Numbered from the stretch's first letter, positions 38,071 through 47,318 are shown. The stretch: DNA of 64,000 bases from Symbiodinium natans (GCA_905221605.1 CAJNDS010002690.1:757031-821030), one strand, 5' to 3'. Notes: generated from the sequence alone by a model not told the origin. Program-made: numbers and translations.

Positions 38071-38160
38071 TTGGATTTCCTGCCTGGTGCCAAAAGTTGG
38101 GTGACCGGATGGCTTTTGTGGGCAACCTTACAAACCTTTTTTGTGTCTGACCCCATTTCC
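38071..38160 (+). CDS. Possible exon with membrane-like segment, SWVTGWLLWATLQTFFV
   Basis: One plus frame (LDFLPGAK...) is open across 30 codons with a hydrophobic Trp-rich stretch. A pyrimidine-rich acceptor (TTTCCCCCCAG) lies just downstream. Edges are unclear. Confidence 0.3.
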
Positions 38161-38539
38161 CCCCAGCCCGCGTCTCAAATGCCCCTAAACCCTAAACTTG
38201 CCCGAAACCCTAAACCCTAACCTCCAAACCTAAACCCTAAACCCTAAACCCTAAAACCCTAAAACCCTAAAACCCCAAAAACCCTAAACCCAAGGTTCAA
38301 GGTCCTTTCGATCTTTGCGAGGGTTTAGGGTTTAGGGTTTGGGGTTTAGGGATTAGGGTTTGGGGTCTAGGGTTTAGGGTTTAGGGTTTAGGGTTTAGGG
38401 TTTGTGGTCTAGGATCAAAAAAATTTGTGCCCCAAACCTGATTTGGGGAGTCCATTGTCCTGCAGTCTGAAGCATGTGTTGTACCTACGGTGGCAGGGGT
38501 TGCTTGGAGATTCATAGTACTTAAGGGTTTAGGGTTAAG

Positions 38540-38592
38540 TGACGTTTGGGGAGCTTGCTACGGAAGCTCCTGTTTGCGGTCCAAGTTGGCAG
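38540..38592 (+). CDS. Predicted internal exon, TFGELATEAPVCGPSWQ
   Basis: Seventeen codons between GGTTAAG and donor GTCCTG. Confidence 0.45.
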
Positions 38593-38640
38593 GTCCTGGC
38601 TTGAAGACCCACAGTGCGATACACTCTCAATACACAGCTG

Positions 38641-38981
38641 AATTGGGATGTTCCCCCTTATACTAACAGGGTTTAGGGTTTAGGGTTTAGGGCTTTGGAG
38701 TACTATACTTTAATACTGCTTTTGCTTCTGGTTCCTATTATGGTTACTTATACCAAAAAGTATGTCTATTTTCTAGGGTCTACTCCACAGGGAACAGTCC
38801 TTAATAGGGATTCCAATAGGGGGGGGGGTAGTACTATGATCCCTATTCAGGAGCAGTTCCTAGTAGTAGAGTAGGTAACCCTTTTGAAATAGTATCATCC
38901 CCTTGTAATCTCAAAGGTTAACCATTAATTTTCACAGGTTACTGGACAACTAAGAGTTAGTAGAAGGGGAAGCATCCCAAC
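38641..38981. mobile_element. Composite of three nested foldback elements
   Basis: The outer ends TTGGGATGTTCCCCCTTATA and GGGGAAGCATCCCAA belong to one family. Inside lie a GGAGTACTATACTTTAATAC-type copy (38697-38790) and a GTAGAGTAGGTAACCCTTT-type copy (38868-38960). Confidence 0.8.
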
Positions 38982-39013
38982 AGGTAAACCAAGAAATCGT
39001 TTCTTCGATGTAG

Positions 39014-39066
39014 CATGGCGATCCGAGCGGGTTGCAGACACCTCGAGTCCACATAGCATTTTGCCG
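39014..39066 (+). CDS. Predicted internal exon, HGDPSGLQTPRVHIAFC
   Basis: Seventeen codons plus two bases between CGATGTAG and GTTTAGGG. Confidence 0.4.
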
Positions 39067-39356
39067 GTTTAGGGTTTAGGGTTTGGGCTTAAGGGTTAAG
39101 GGTTTAAGGGTTAAGCGTTTAGGGTTTAGGGTTTAGGGTTTAGGGTTTAGGGTATTTTGCCCTGGGTGAGAGGGTTTTCGGGTTTAGGGTTTAGGGTTTA
39201 ACCTCTTGCCCCAAGTCAGGATCCACGAAGACCTACTTGCCACTCCTGTGTGCCTACCTTTAGAGGGTGTTGGGGCTCAGGGTTCAGGGTTCCCATGTGG
39301 TTTAGGGCTTAGGGTCTAGGGTTTAGGGTTTAGGTTTTTTATTACAACCTAAGCAG

Positions 39357-39424
39357 CCCGCTCGGATCTTTTCCGCCCTGGCGTACAGCAATCGCAACGA
39401 TTGCTCCGCTACATCCGCCGCCGG
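39357..39424 (+). CDS. Predicted internal exon, PARIFSALAYSNRNDCSA
   Basis: Twenty-two codons plus two bases between TAAGCAG and GTTTAGGG. Confidence 0.45.
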
Positions 39425-39684
39425 GTTTAGGGTACATGTTTTTGCCTTCAACCTTACAGCCCCGAGCCCTGACCCTAAACCCTAATCCCTAAACCCTAAA
39501 CCCTGATCCCCTCACCCATACGGCCTGTCTCCTACAAAGGAGCGTTCTGCATGCACACTAGGTTTCCCCCGAAATATAAGGCAAAAACGTCCCTCATAGC
39601 TTGAACTATGGGGGGAAGGGGGGGGGTCTAGAAAACGGTAGTAGCCCTAAACCCTAAACCCCAAACCCCAAACCCTAAACCCAG

Positions 39685-39761
39685 GGGAAGCCATGAAGTA
39701 CAGGGCTGGAAGCTAGCGGTTCGGATCGAATTCGGCGTGGTATTGCATAGATGGGACTCTA
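39685..39761 (+). CDS. Predicted internal exon, HEVQGWKLAVRIEFGVVL
   Basis: Twenty-five codons with one extra base at each end, between AACCCAG and donor GTTTAC (peptide end HRWDS). It lies just before the large element at 39775. Confidence 0.5.
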
Positions 39762-40224
39762 GTTTACCTGTACAGGTTGCTTAAGAACCCCCCCCCCCCC
39801 CCACCCACACGCAAAAAAAGGTTTGGGGGTAAAATGAGCCCGCTGCATTTTGTTGCTTTCTCGCAGCGAACTCACTATACCCACACAACAAAAAGACAAA
39901 ACTGGAAAAACCAAAAAAACCAAAACCAAAAAAACCAAAAAAAAAAAAAACAAAACAAAAAATTGGGGGAACTCCTGGAAGTGGCTGATTATCAGCCCTT
40001 ACATCGAAAAGTTCCTCAAAATTGTTTTTTTTGTTTTTTTTGTTTTTTTTGGTTTTGTTTTTTTGGTTTTGTTTTTTTGGTTTTGGTTTTTTTGGTTTTT
40101 CAGTTTTTGGCTTTTTGTTGGTTTTGGCTGTGTTTGGTTTTCCAGTTTTCGGCATCTCTATAGCCCTGCTGCAACCCCTAGGGGTGGGCAGAGGAGCCTA
40201 AGCATGATTTGCAACAGCATATAA

Positions 40225-41285
40225 GTCTTAATGAAATAATAATGAATTATTAATTCATTATTGATTAATAGTTTTTTTATGGTTTACTATAATTTGATTA
40301 TTAATTACTTGTTAATTATTTTATTTATTTATTAATTATTAATTTGTTGATTAATTAGTAATTATGAACTAATTATTAATATAATTAATTCATTAATCAT
40401 TCATTAATCATGAAGTAATTAATTGTTAATTAATAATTAATTCAAGAAATTCATTGACAAATAATTAACAAATAATTCGCTGGCCAGTAGCGATAACCGT
40501 AAAACTTAAAATCGAAACCTTAAATTCTAACCTTTAAACCTTAAACCGTAGTTTCCCAAACCTTATCCTTAAACCGTAAACCCTATCCTAAACCCATTAA
40601 TTATTAACTGCCTAATTATTAATTATTCATTATCAATTAACAATTAATTGTTTATTAATTAGTTATTAAATAATAAAAATTAAGTATTAATTATTTACTA
40701 TTTAATGATTGATTAATTCTTAATTAATTAATTATCAATTAAGTATTAATTATTAACTAATTATTAATTGATTATTAATTAATTTATTTCAATTATGAAT
40801 TAAATATTAATTCAGTACTTTTAAATAATTAATAATTAATTATTAATTAATTATGAATAAATTATCATTCAATATTCATTAATGATTCATCATTAATAGT
40901 ATGAATTATTTATTAACTGATGATTAGTTAATTATGAAGTGGTTACGTAATAATTATCAATTGATTTATTATTCATTAATTATTAAATATGAATTAATTA
41001 TGAGTTATTAATTAATTCATTATTCATTATTCATTAATTATTATTTTAATATTAATTATTAATTGTTAATTATTAATTATTAATTATTAATTATTAATTA
41101 TTATTTAAGTACTAATTATTTATTAACTAATTTCCACGATTTTCCACGATTAATTAATGTATAATATATTATTGATTAATTATTTATTTAGTTATTAAAT
41201 CATTTTGTCGTTATTAATTAATTATTCATTAAGAATTAGTTATTAATTAATTAGTTATTATTTATATAATTATTACATAATTACT
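40225..41285. repeat. AT-rich core of TTAATTAATTA motifs
   Basis: About 1 kb of nearly pure A/T, built from ATTAATTATTAATTA words and no coding signal. A small window 40490-40595 has more C/G with AAACCTTAAA words that resemble decayed CCCTAAA units. Confidence 0.92.
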
Positions 41286-41342
41286 TCCTCGTCGAAGGAG
41301 AGTGTCCCATGCAGCCCACCCTCATCCCCTACAAAACTTGCC

Positions 41343-41552
41343 ATGGCAAGCCTCTTTTGCTACGACAAAATAGTCGAAATACTTCGAGCACATATAACTA
41401 TGGCACAAGTGAGCATAGATTCAAGATGCGGAAGACATATTTGCACGTCAAGTGAAAGAGAAAGCAACAAAAACGCAGCGGACTCATTTTACCTCCAAAC
41501 CCAAAAAAATAACACAACGATCTCGTCACAAAGGAATTATTTGGACTATTGA
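41343..41552 (+). CDS. Open frame of 69 codons inside the large element
   Basis: ATG at 41343 opens MASLFCYDKIVEILRAHI to TGA. The second half overlaps the inverted repeat, so it is probably accidental. Confidence 0.15.
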   Translation: MASLFCYDKIVEILRAHITMAQVSIDSRCGRHICTSSERESNKNAADSFYLQTQKNNTTISSQRNYLDY

Positions 41553-41649
41553 AATCTTCTTTGGGGGTTCCTCAGCAGATTATTTGGTTACTTACAGTTT
41601 TGCAAATTAGGGTTTTAGAGTCTGTGATTTAGGGTAGTGAAGGGGTAAG

Positions 41650-41679
41650 CACGACGAAGCTGTACATGGGAATCCGCAG
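41650..41679 (+). CDS. Possible small exon, HDEAVHGNPQ
   Basis: Ten codons between GGGTAAG and donor GTAGAC. Confidence 0.3.
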
Positions 41680-41819
41680 GTAGACTTAAGATTGCAGCAG
41701 ACATGTTGCATGGGGTTTAAGGTTTAGAGTTCAGGGTTTAGGGTTTAGGGGTTTAGGGTTCAGGGTTTAGGGCTCAGGGTCGCTAGTGGAAGGCTTTGTG
41801 TTGAAGGGCGGTAGTGCAG

Positions 41820-41887
41820 TCGACTGAGCTCAAAGTTGCACTCGGATCCAAATCTGCTCGTGGACTTTTCCGTCGCCTAGCCGGGGG
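41820..41887 (+). CDS. Predicted internal exon, ELKVALGSKSARGLFRRL
   Basis: Twenty-two codons plus two bases after AGTGCAG and before GTATCG. First of several open islands in a repeat-free stretch. Confidence 0.5.
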
Positions 41888-41906
41888 GTATCGGTGGGGA
41901 CGTTAG

Positions 41907-42064
41907 ATTTCAATGGCACAAGACGCCATGATGGGAATCTTGAATCTTGGCAGTTGAGAGGAAACGAGTTGGATGTAGAAGCAGTGGTGCACATGCAGAG
42001 GATGGTCACCGCAGCAACAGCAACAGGACATAGCTATGCGAGGCAGGGGGGAGCGGGGCCATGA
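41907..42064 (+). CDS. Predicted terminal exon, NELDVEAVVHMQRMVTAA
   Basis: After GACGTTAG one frame runs 51 codons to TGA. It starts FNGTRRHDGNLESWQLRG and ends TATGHSYARQGGAGP. One of the longest island frames in the window. It overlaps a minus-strand open frame (42006-42227), which I consider less likely. Confidence 0.5.
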
Positions 42065-42100
42065 CGTACCAGAACCCCAAAGCCTTGCACCAATAACAAG

Positions 42101-42267
42101 AACTCTTCTTGCTGAGCTTCTGGCCTACTGCCACGTTAGGGCCGAGGCTTAAAAGGCCTTCTGAGCTTGAGACACAGGACCATGAAGTCAAACCCCTGAA
42201 CCCAAACGGCGGTGTTGAACTGCGCATTTTGGCAGTTCAGGGTTCCCAGTTTCTCCCCGGTTCGTAA
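42101..42267 (+). CDS. Possible exon, GGVELRILAVQGSQFLPG
   Basis: After AACAAG the frame LFLLSFWPTATL...PGS is open for 54 codons to TAA. The minus strand is open over the same DNA. No TTTAGGG repeats occur from 41.78 to 42.65 kb. Confidence 0.35.
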
Positions 42268-42534
42268 TCGGTCCGGGCGGATGCAGAACTTTTGATTTTG
42301 GGGTCGGAAGAATTCCTTTCTTATCCCCTTGTGGTCCCTTTATAGTTATACTATCATAACCCCCAAGCCCCTAATCTAATTATCAAGGCCCCTATAGTAC
42401 ATATTTCGGCCAGCGCCGCACATCGACGCCAGGTTTTTTTCTCCTTTCGAGGAAGTCTCAAGGTGCGCAGACTGAGATGTTAGAAGGACAGAGAGGTGGC
42501 ATTTGACATGGTGGCGCCAGACCATGCGAGCCTT

Positions 42535-42634
42535 AGTAGCTGAATGAGTACACTTCACACGTCTTGGGATACCATAATCCCCTATAGAGCCGACGGTGTA
42601 CAGTTTTGGGTGGGCTTATGAACTCAGCAACTAA
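42535..42634. mobile_element. Foldback element, AGTAGCTGAATGAG family
   Basis: TTAGTAGCTGAATGAGTAC at the left, AACTCAGCAACTAAGGAAC at the right, as at 2141. Confidence 0.8.
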
Positions 42635-42652
42635 GGAACCTTGAAGCAGCCT

Positions 42653-42800
42653 GACCCTAAACCCTAAACCCTAAACCCTAAACCCTAAGCCCTAAACCCT
42701 AAACCCTAAACCCTAAACCCTAAACCCTAAACCCTAAACCCCAAACCCCAAACCCTAAACCCTAAACCCTAAACCCTAAACCCTAAACCCTAAACCCTAA
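42653..42800. repeat. CCCTAAA array
   Basis: About twenty-one units lying between a foldback element and the exon 42829-42921. Confidence 0.96.
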
Positions 42801-42828
42801 GCGCCTTCAAGCCTCGAGACTTGTGCAG

Positions 42829-42921
42829 ACTGCACACTCCCTGGGCGTCGTTTTCGCTTTCGGCGAACATGGGGCCGAAGAAGTCGGGAGGCCCACAGCG
42901 ACCGGGGCTTGTAGCTCATAG
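42829..42921 (+). CDS. Predicted terminal exon, TAHSLGVVFAFGEHGAEE
   Basis: After TTGTGCAG the frame runs 30 codons to TAG (ending VGRPTATGACSS). A GT at 42911 is an alternative donor. Confidence 0.5.
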   Translation, partial: TAHSLGVVFAFGEHGAEEVGRPTATGACSS

Positions 42922-43025
42922 GGTTTAGGGTTTAGGGTTTAGGGTTTAGGGTTTGGGGTTTGGGGTTTGGGGTTTGGGGTTTAGGGTTTAGGGTTTAGGG
43001 TTTGAGTCTAGGATACGTTTAGGGT

Positions 43026-43149
43026 CTACTGGGAGGTTCATGGTACTTACTGATTGTATCTGTACTTATAACCATATTAGGGCACTTAAGGGCTTATAAG
43101 TGGGTTATACGTACAGTCACAATTGGTGGTACCATGAACCTACAAGTAG
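43026..43149. mobile_element. Foldback element, CTTGGAGGTTCATGG family
   Basis: CTACTGGGAGGTTCATGGTA at the left, TACCATGAACCTACAAGTAG at the right. Confidence 0.85.
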
Positions 43150-43280
43150 GGTCTTCCGGCTGGCGAAGAGCCACCCCCAGCGCCAGACCCCTAACTTTTT
43201 GTATTAGGGTTTAGGGTTTAGGTTTTAGGGTTTTCTCTCGCTCTCTCTCTCTCTCACATCGCGACGGTCGGTCCGCCCAG

Positions 43281-43309
43281 CGACACAGTTGGCCGTTGGC
43301 CAAGCACAT
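43281..43309 (+). CDS. Possible small exon, RHSWPLAKH
   Basis: Nine codons plus two bases between CGCCCAG and the strong donor GTAAGC. Confidence 0.35.
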
Positions 43310-43332
43310 GTAAGCAACATTTGCGACAACAG

Positions 43333-43420
43333 AAACCCAAAGAAACCACAACATCTTCCCGACTACTTGAGGCGCTAGTTCCTTGGGAGGAGGAGGAGGA
43401 GGAGGAGGAGGGGAGGGGGA
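43333..43420 (+). CDS. Possible exon, PKETTTSSRLLEALVPW
   Basis: After GACAACAG the frame stays open into a GAGGAG microsatellite read as about seven glutamates. With the phase of the preceding small exon it would instead read NPKKPQHLPDYLRR and stop. Frame unsettled. Confidence 0.3.
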
Positions 43421-43514
43421 ATAAGGGTTTCGGGAACCCTAAACCCTAAACCCCAAACCCCAAACCCCAAACCCCTAAACCCTAAACTGCTTTTGCTTCG
43501 GGCCTCCGGCTCAG

Positions 43515-43583
43515 GGTGAGTTTGGGGACGACGGTCGATATCCGATCGTTGGGCGGAGTTTGAGCGGTCGATCACGGACTTAG
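43515..43583 (+). CDS. Predicted terminal exon, GEFGDDGRYPIVGRSLSG
   Basis: After CGGCTCAG the frame runs 22 codons to TAG. Confidence 0.45.
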   Translation, partial: GEFGDDGRYPIVGRSLSGRSRT

Positions 43584-43641
43584 GGTTTAGGGTTTAGGAA
43601 TAAGGGTTTAGGTTGAAGGCTTCTTCAAGAATAGGTCCAAG

Positions 43642-43746
43642 TCATCCCGAAAGCTCAACAGATGTGCCGGATGCGTTACCGACACACCGACATGCCTGGA
43701 AGAACATGTAATCCGTCTCAGGGCAAGCTCGGCATGCAAAGGCTAG
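43642..43746 (+). CDS. Predicted exon, KLNRCAGCVTDTPTCLEE
   Basis: After GTCCAAG the frame is open for 34 codons to TAG (ending HVIRLRASSACKG). Three cysteines in CxxC...C spacing. A GTAATC donor at 43708 is an alternative end. Confidence 0.45.
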   Translation, partial: SSRKLNRCAGCVTDTPTCLEEHVIRLRASSACKG

Positions 43747-43818
43747 GCCCCAAAACGGTTCCAGGCACGGGTTTAGGGTTCAGGGTTTAGGGTTTAGGGT
43801 TTAGGGTTTAGGGTTTAG

Positions 43819-43919
43819 GGTCCTCATGTTCGCCGTATGAACATTTTGTCAAATCCCGTCCGGCACGAGTTGAGTATGCTGCATGCAGCTGCTCTGACAG
43901 GCTTTGCCCCTGAGCCCCA
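43819..43919 (+). CDS. Possible exon, MNILSNPVRHELSMLHAA
   Basis: After a TTTAG the frame GPHVRR-MNILS... is open for 33 codons through ALTGFAPEPQ. A second, Cys-rich frame is open too. No clear donor. Confidence 0.35.
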
Positions 43920-43961
43920 GAAACCTAAACCCTAAACGCCCCTAGAGTTTCTACGACCCAG

Positions 43962-44066
43962 AATAGGCCCTTATTTCCCTTTTTTAAGGGTTTGGGTCCG
44001 CTCACAAGCCCCTTTATAAACTAAAAAGGGCACCCTTTGATTCCTAGGTTGCTCTTGGGCCCCAAA
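43962..44066. mobile_element. Foldback element, AGGCCCTTATTTCCC family
   Basis: ACCCAGAATAGGCCCTTATT at the left, TTGATTCCTAGGTTGCTCTT at the right. Confidence 0.75.
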
Positions 44067-44160
44067 AGCCTATAAACTCTGTATAAACCCCTTATAAACC
44101 CTATAAATTCTGTAAACCCTTTATAAACCCATCATAAACCCTGTATAAACCCTCTCCGGA
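44067..44160. repeat. Variant array, CCCTATAAA / CTGTATAAA units
   Basis: Degenerate eight- to eleven-base units (ACCCTTTATAAACCC, CTGTATAAACC), another form derived from CCCTAAA. Confidence 0.75.
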
Positions 44161-44295
44161 GAGCAATTGTGGGAAAGCAGCTTCAGGCCTGAGAAACGCC
44201 TTGAACCCTGCAGTAGCCCTGAACCCCTGAGCATCCTGTACCCTACATGTCGGTTAGTTTTAGGATGCCGGGTTTAGGGCTGCTCGCTAGCTCAG

Positions 44296-44367
44296 CTCTG
44301 CCGCGGCATTCCCCTTGCAAGCTATGCCGGCCACCTCGGTACCATTCTCCCATTTCGTCCAAGAAAC
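44296..44367 (+). CDS. Predicted internal exon, GIPLASYAGHLGTILPFR
   Basis: Twenty-four codons in phase 0 between TAGCTCAG and donor GTGGGC. Confidence 0.5.
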
Positions 44368-44524
44368 GTGGGCGGGATGGGGGGTGGTGGGGGGTGTTGG
44401 GGCGGCGGGAACTCTAAACCCTAAACCCCAAACCCCAAACCCTAAACCCTAAACCCTAAACCCTAGACCCTAGACCCTGGACCCTGGACCCTAGACCCTG
44501 AAGACTAGAGTAGGGCTTTTACAG

Positions 44525-44581
44525 TTTGAGGGCCGGCCCTGCGCTCTCCTAAAAGGGGAAGGGGCACGTCCTTACAAGTCA
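44525..44581 (+). CDS. Predicted exon, FEGRPCALLKGEGARPYK
   Basis: Nineteen codons in phase 0 after CTTTTACAG and before GTAGTT. Read through, it would end VVYS and stop at 44596. Confidence 0.45.
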
Positions 44582-44745
44582 GTAGTTTACAGTTAAAGCC
44601 CGAGCTATGCTTTAGGGCTCAGGGCTCAGGGCTCAGGGTTCCAGGTTTTCCAGGTTTAGGGCTTAGGGTTTTGGGGTTTAGGGTTTAGGGGTTTAGGGTT
44701 TAGGGTGCAGGGTTTAGGGTTTAGGGCTTAGGGCTTAGGGTTTAG

Positions 44746-44795
44746 GGCTTGGACCCGCAATGCCTTCATCGTTCTGCTTCTGGCTAGTGGCCCCC
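44746..44795 (+). CDS. Predicted internal exon, AWTRNAFIVLLLASGP
   Basis: Sixteen codons with one extra base at each end between TTTAG and GTAAAC. Here both splice sites touch telomere-type repeats. Hydrophobic core. Confidence 0.45.
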
Positions 44796-44876
44796 GTAAA
44801 CCCTAAACCCTCTTACTCATATATGCGACAGGGTGGGGTTTATCAGCGTGGGATCCTCGGTCCAGTCTTTGCCTAG

Positions 44877-44915
44877 GTGTGGTGCGTAGATCTTGTCGAA
44901 GGTTTCGCGTCTTGG
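44877..44915 (+). CDS. Predicted internal exon, VWCVDLVEGFASW
   Basis: Thirteen codons in phase 0 between TGCCTAG and donor GTGTAG. Confidence 0.4.
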
Positions 44916-44977
44916 GTGTAGGGTGCCTCTTTGAAGCATTTAGGGCGCAGGGTTTCGGGGTTGGCTCAGTATCTCAG

Positions 44978-45070
44978 ACCCCAAGCGCGATATCGCAGCT
45001 AATTCTGGATTTCCAACATTCCCCCCAGATTTTAAATAGGCCAATCGCTACTCGCAAACCGTTGAATCTA
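44978..45070 (+). CDS. Predicted exon, AISQLILDFQHSPQILNR
   Basis: After ATCTCAG the frame is open for about 31 codons (continuing PIATRKPLNLN). End unclear. Confidence 0.45.
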
Positions 45071-45139
45071 AATAGGGCCCTAAACCTTAAAACTAAACCC
45101 TATACCCTCACCCTCAACCCTCAACCCTAAACCACTTAG

Positions 45140-45250
45140 GTCCCGAGAGTTGCTGCCCCCCTTGGCCATAGCCATAGCATAGAGCATGGGCAGAGGTTTG
45201 GCTGCTTTTCGGTCCCGAGAAGGGACACACCTCGCGCATCCCAAGCCCAG
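45140..45250 (+). CDS. Predicted internal exon, VAAPLGHSHSIEHGQRFG
   Basis: Thirty-seven codons in phase 0 between CACTTAG and GTTTAGGG (ending CFSVPRRDTPRASQAQ). His-rich first half. Confidence 0.5.
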
Positions 45251-45319
45251 GTTTAGGGTTTAGTGTTCAGGGTTTAGGGTTTAGGGTTTAGGGCTTGCGG
45301 TTTCATTTTTTAACTATAG

Positions 45320-45423
45320 CGTCTGACTGGCCGCATGGTGCTTCGCTGAGCCACAGAAGCCAGCGTTTTCACAAAGAAGACGGGCCTCGAGAGCGCAGGG
45401 CTTTGGAGATTCAAGGCTTGTGA
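45320..45423 (+). CDS. Predicted terminal exon, GASLSHRSQRFHKEDGPR
   Basis: After a good pyrimidine-rich acceptor (TTTTTTAACTATAG) the frame runs 33 codons to TGA (ending ERRALEIQGL). A second frame starting 45358 (KPAFSQRRRASRAQGFGD) is also open to a stop. Confidence 0.4.
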
Positions 45424-45518
45424 GCGCCAGAGTTCCCGAAAGCGCTTCACTCTAGCCCTAAACCCTAAACCCGAAACCCTAAACCCTAAACCCTAAACCC
45501 TAAACCCTAAACCTCAAG

Positions 45519-45599
45519 GCATGTTTCATGCTGAACCCTCGGGCTTCCGCCATGGAGGCGCTCTCCGAATTCTACGTCCCAGCACCTACCAAATCATAA
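45519..45599 (+). CDS. Predicted terminal exon, RASAMEALSEFYVPAPTK
   Basis: After CCTCAAG 26 codons run to TAA (starting ACFMLNP). Confidence 0.5.
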   Translation, partial: ACFMLNPRASAMEALSEFYVPAPTKS

Positions 45600-45795
45600 A
45601 TCCTCGGGTAGAATTCGTTTGGGGTTGGGGTGTTTAGGGTTTGGGGTTTGGGGTTTAGGGTTTAGGGTTTAGGGTTTAGGGTTTAGGGTTTCGGTTTGGG
45701 GTTTGGGTTTGAGGGTGGAGAGCGTATGGGGTTAGGGGCCCCGAAGCCGAAACCCCAATCCATTCTTTCATCGTTCTGCCCTATAATTAAGCTTA

Positions 45796-45876
45796 GTTGT
45801 CCCTCAATAGCCGTAATTCTGGGGGGAACCTAGGGGGGGTGGTAGTATAGAGCGGGGTAGTAGGGAAGCCCGTGGT
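45796..45876. mobile_element. Foldback element, TAGTATAGAGCGGGG family
   Basis: GGTGGTAGTATAGAGCGGGG with GGGAAGCCCGTGG at the right end, related to 11225 and 13137. Confidence 0.55.
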
Positions 45877-45968
45877 TTTTCTCCGAAAGTTTGGGCCTTA
45901 GGTTGTATAGAGGGACTCCAGATGCTGGCTTTTGAAGGCTTTAGGTTCAAGGGCCTAAGGGCTTGCAG

Positions 45969-45996
45969 GTTGGGGTGTACGGTGGATCCATCAGAG
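45969..45996 (+). CDS. Possible small exon, VGVYGGSIR
   Basis: Nine codons plus one base between GCTTGCAG and the good donor GTATGA. Confidence 0.35.
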
Positions 45997-46030
45997 GTAT
46001 GAGAGGTTGCTTTGCAACACGTGTCTGCAG

Positions 46031-46086
46031 CAGACCGAGGCAATCGTCCGCTTTGGGCACCACCCCCGTAGAGCGACAGCCCGTCG
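46031..46086 (+). CDS. Predicted internal exon, QTEAIVRFGHHPRRATAR
   Basis: Eighteen codons plus two bases between GTCTGCAG and GTACGG. Confidence 0.45.
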
Positions 46087-46172
46087 GTACGGTTGGTAGG
46101 TTCCTGCCAGGCAAGCATTTCAGACCGAGCGACCGAAGCATTAATTTCATTTCGTAGAACCCACGCCTTTAG

Positions 46173-46271
46173 GGACCTTGCCTTAAGCTTGGCCTACCCA
46201 CAAAGATGTGCCACCTCCGATGTGCAGACCCTGAAGGCATCGATGCCAGCAAGACGGCAGAAAACATTCGG
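46173..46271 (+). CDS. Predicted internal exon, KLGLPTKMCHLRCADPEG
   Basis: Thirty-three codons in phase 0 between CGCCTTTAG and donor GTGTGA (ending IDASKTAENIR). One of the cleanest exons here. Confidence 0.55.
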
Positions 46272-46343
46272 GTGTGAATCCTAAACCCTGCCTTAAGAGT
46301 CTACCGTCCCACCGTCTTCTTTTCTGAGCCCTGAACACAAACT

Positions 46344-46440
46344 CTAAGGGTCCATGTACCACTGTAGTAAATACTTGGGCCTTAATAATGAGGACTAGCT
46401 TTAGCCCAAGTAAATACTGTAGAGGTACATGGACCCTTAG
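46344..46440. mobile_element. Foldback element, AAGGGTCCATGTACC family
   Basis: CTAAGGGTCCATGTACCACT at the left, GAGGTACATGGACCCTTAGG at the right. Confidence 0.9.
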
Positions 46441-46605
46441 GAAAATGACCCTCAACCCTGAACTCTGAAGCCTGCACCCCAACCCGGCCCAAACTCACAG
46501 TCCTCAGTGCACAAATAGGCTTCAAGCCCCTTAACGATTGTTAGCATAGCAAGTTCTGTAGCCCTAAACCCTAAACCCTAAACCCTAACTCCTAAAGGGT
46601 CAAAG

Positions 46606-46696
46606 CCTGCAACTTGTCACCCCTAGACCTTTCCTACCTCTGCATGTTGGCTGCCTACAAACTAGTCCTAACCACCTTCCATTACGCCTTTATCAG
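46606..46696 (+). CDS. Predicted exon, LDLSYLCMLAAYKLVLTT
   Basis: After GTCAAAG the frame CNLSP-LDLSY... is open with a semi-hydrophobic helix, continuing FHYAFI. A GC donor (GCCCCA) would be needed. Confidence 0.4.
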
Positions 46697-46758
46697 GCCC
46701 CAAACCCTGGACCCTTTCACCCTCAACCCCAAACCTCACTTAAGCCCGTTGGGTTTAG

Positions 46759-46823
46759 AGCTTCCTAGTGTACTTGTTGACTTAGGACTCGGAACGCTTC
46801 TTCGTATGCATGGCTTGAGTTAG
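46759..46823 (+). CDS. Predicted terminal exon, SVLVDLGLGTLLRMHGLS
   Basis: After GGTTTAG the frame LPSVLV... runs 20 codons to TAG. Confidence 0.45.
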
Positions 46824-46917
46824 GATGTAGTGTTAGGGTTTAGGGCTTAGGGTTTAGGGTTTAGGGGTTAGGGTTTTTTTGGGTTGTTAGGGTTGTTGCT
46901 CATCCGCCGGCATTCAG

Positions 46918-46995
46918 CGGCTAAAAGCAGCTGGCCTTTCCAAAACATCCCGCTGGCCAACCGAGACTACCACTACATCCATGTCTCTGCACCTG
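46918..46995 (+). CDS. Predicted internal exon, WPFQNIPLANRDYHYIHV
   Basis: Twenty-five codons after GCATTCAG and before donor GTTCGC, with split codons at both edges. Confidence 0.45.
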
Positions 46996-47033
46996 GTTCG
47001 CAACAAGACTCTACTAACCCTAAACTACTCTTT

Positions 47034-47130
47034 CCTTAAGAAGCCCCAAAACATACAAAAACATCAGCCCTATAGTATCCTTTGAAGGAAGAACCTTTTT
47101 TTTATTGGGGAGGGGTGGGTTCTTAAGCAA
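47034..47130. mobile_element. Foldback element, CTTAAGAAGCCCC family
   Basis: TTCCTTAAGAAGCCCCAAAA at the left, GGGTTCTTAAGCAAATA at the right. Confidence 0.8.
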
Positions 47131-47286
47131 ATAGTAGTTTACCACTAAACCCTGAACCCCCAAACTTCAGTACGAGTATGGACCACCCCCCAGGCTGGCG
47201 AGCTAAACCCCGAATCCTGTATAGGGTTTAGGGTTTAGGGATTAGGGTTTAGGGTTTAGGGTTGAGGGTTTTTTGCCCGGGGAGGG

Positions 47287-47289
<3 letters not shown>

Positions 47290-47317
<28 letters not shown>

Positions 47318-47318
47318 G
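47290..47318. repeat. Poly-G run
   Basis: About 29 G in a row. Confidence 0.95.

Larger units (their letters stand above)
39775..41571. mobile_element. Large foldback element with AT-rich core
   Basis: The left end TTGCTTAAGAACCCCC and the right end GGGGGTTCCTCAGCA are those of the family at 1827 and 55855. Further in, GGTAAAATGAGCCCGCTGCA at 39828 is mirrored by GCAGCGGACTCATTTTACCT at 41476. Then comes an A/T hairpin (CAAAACCAAAAAAACCA against TGGTTTTTTTGGTTTTG) and an AT-rich core. Total about 1.8 kb, roughly ten times a normal copy. Confidence 0.8.

Noticed and set aside
40225-41285. Inserted organelle DNA
   Set aside because: The AT-rich core is simple TTAAT words with no gene-like sequence, and it is bounded by foldback arms of a local element family.
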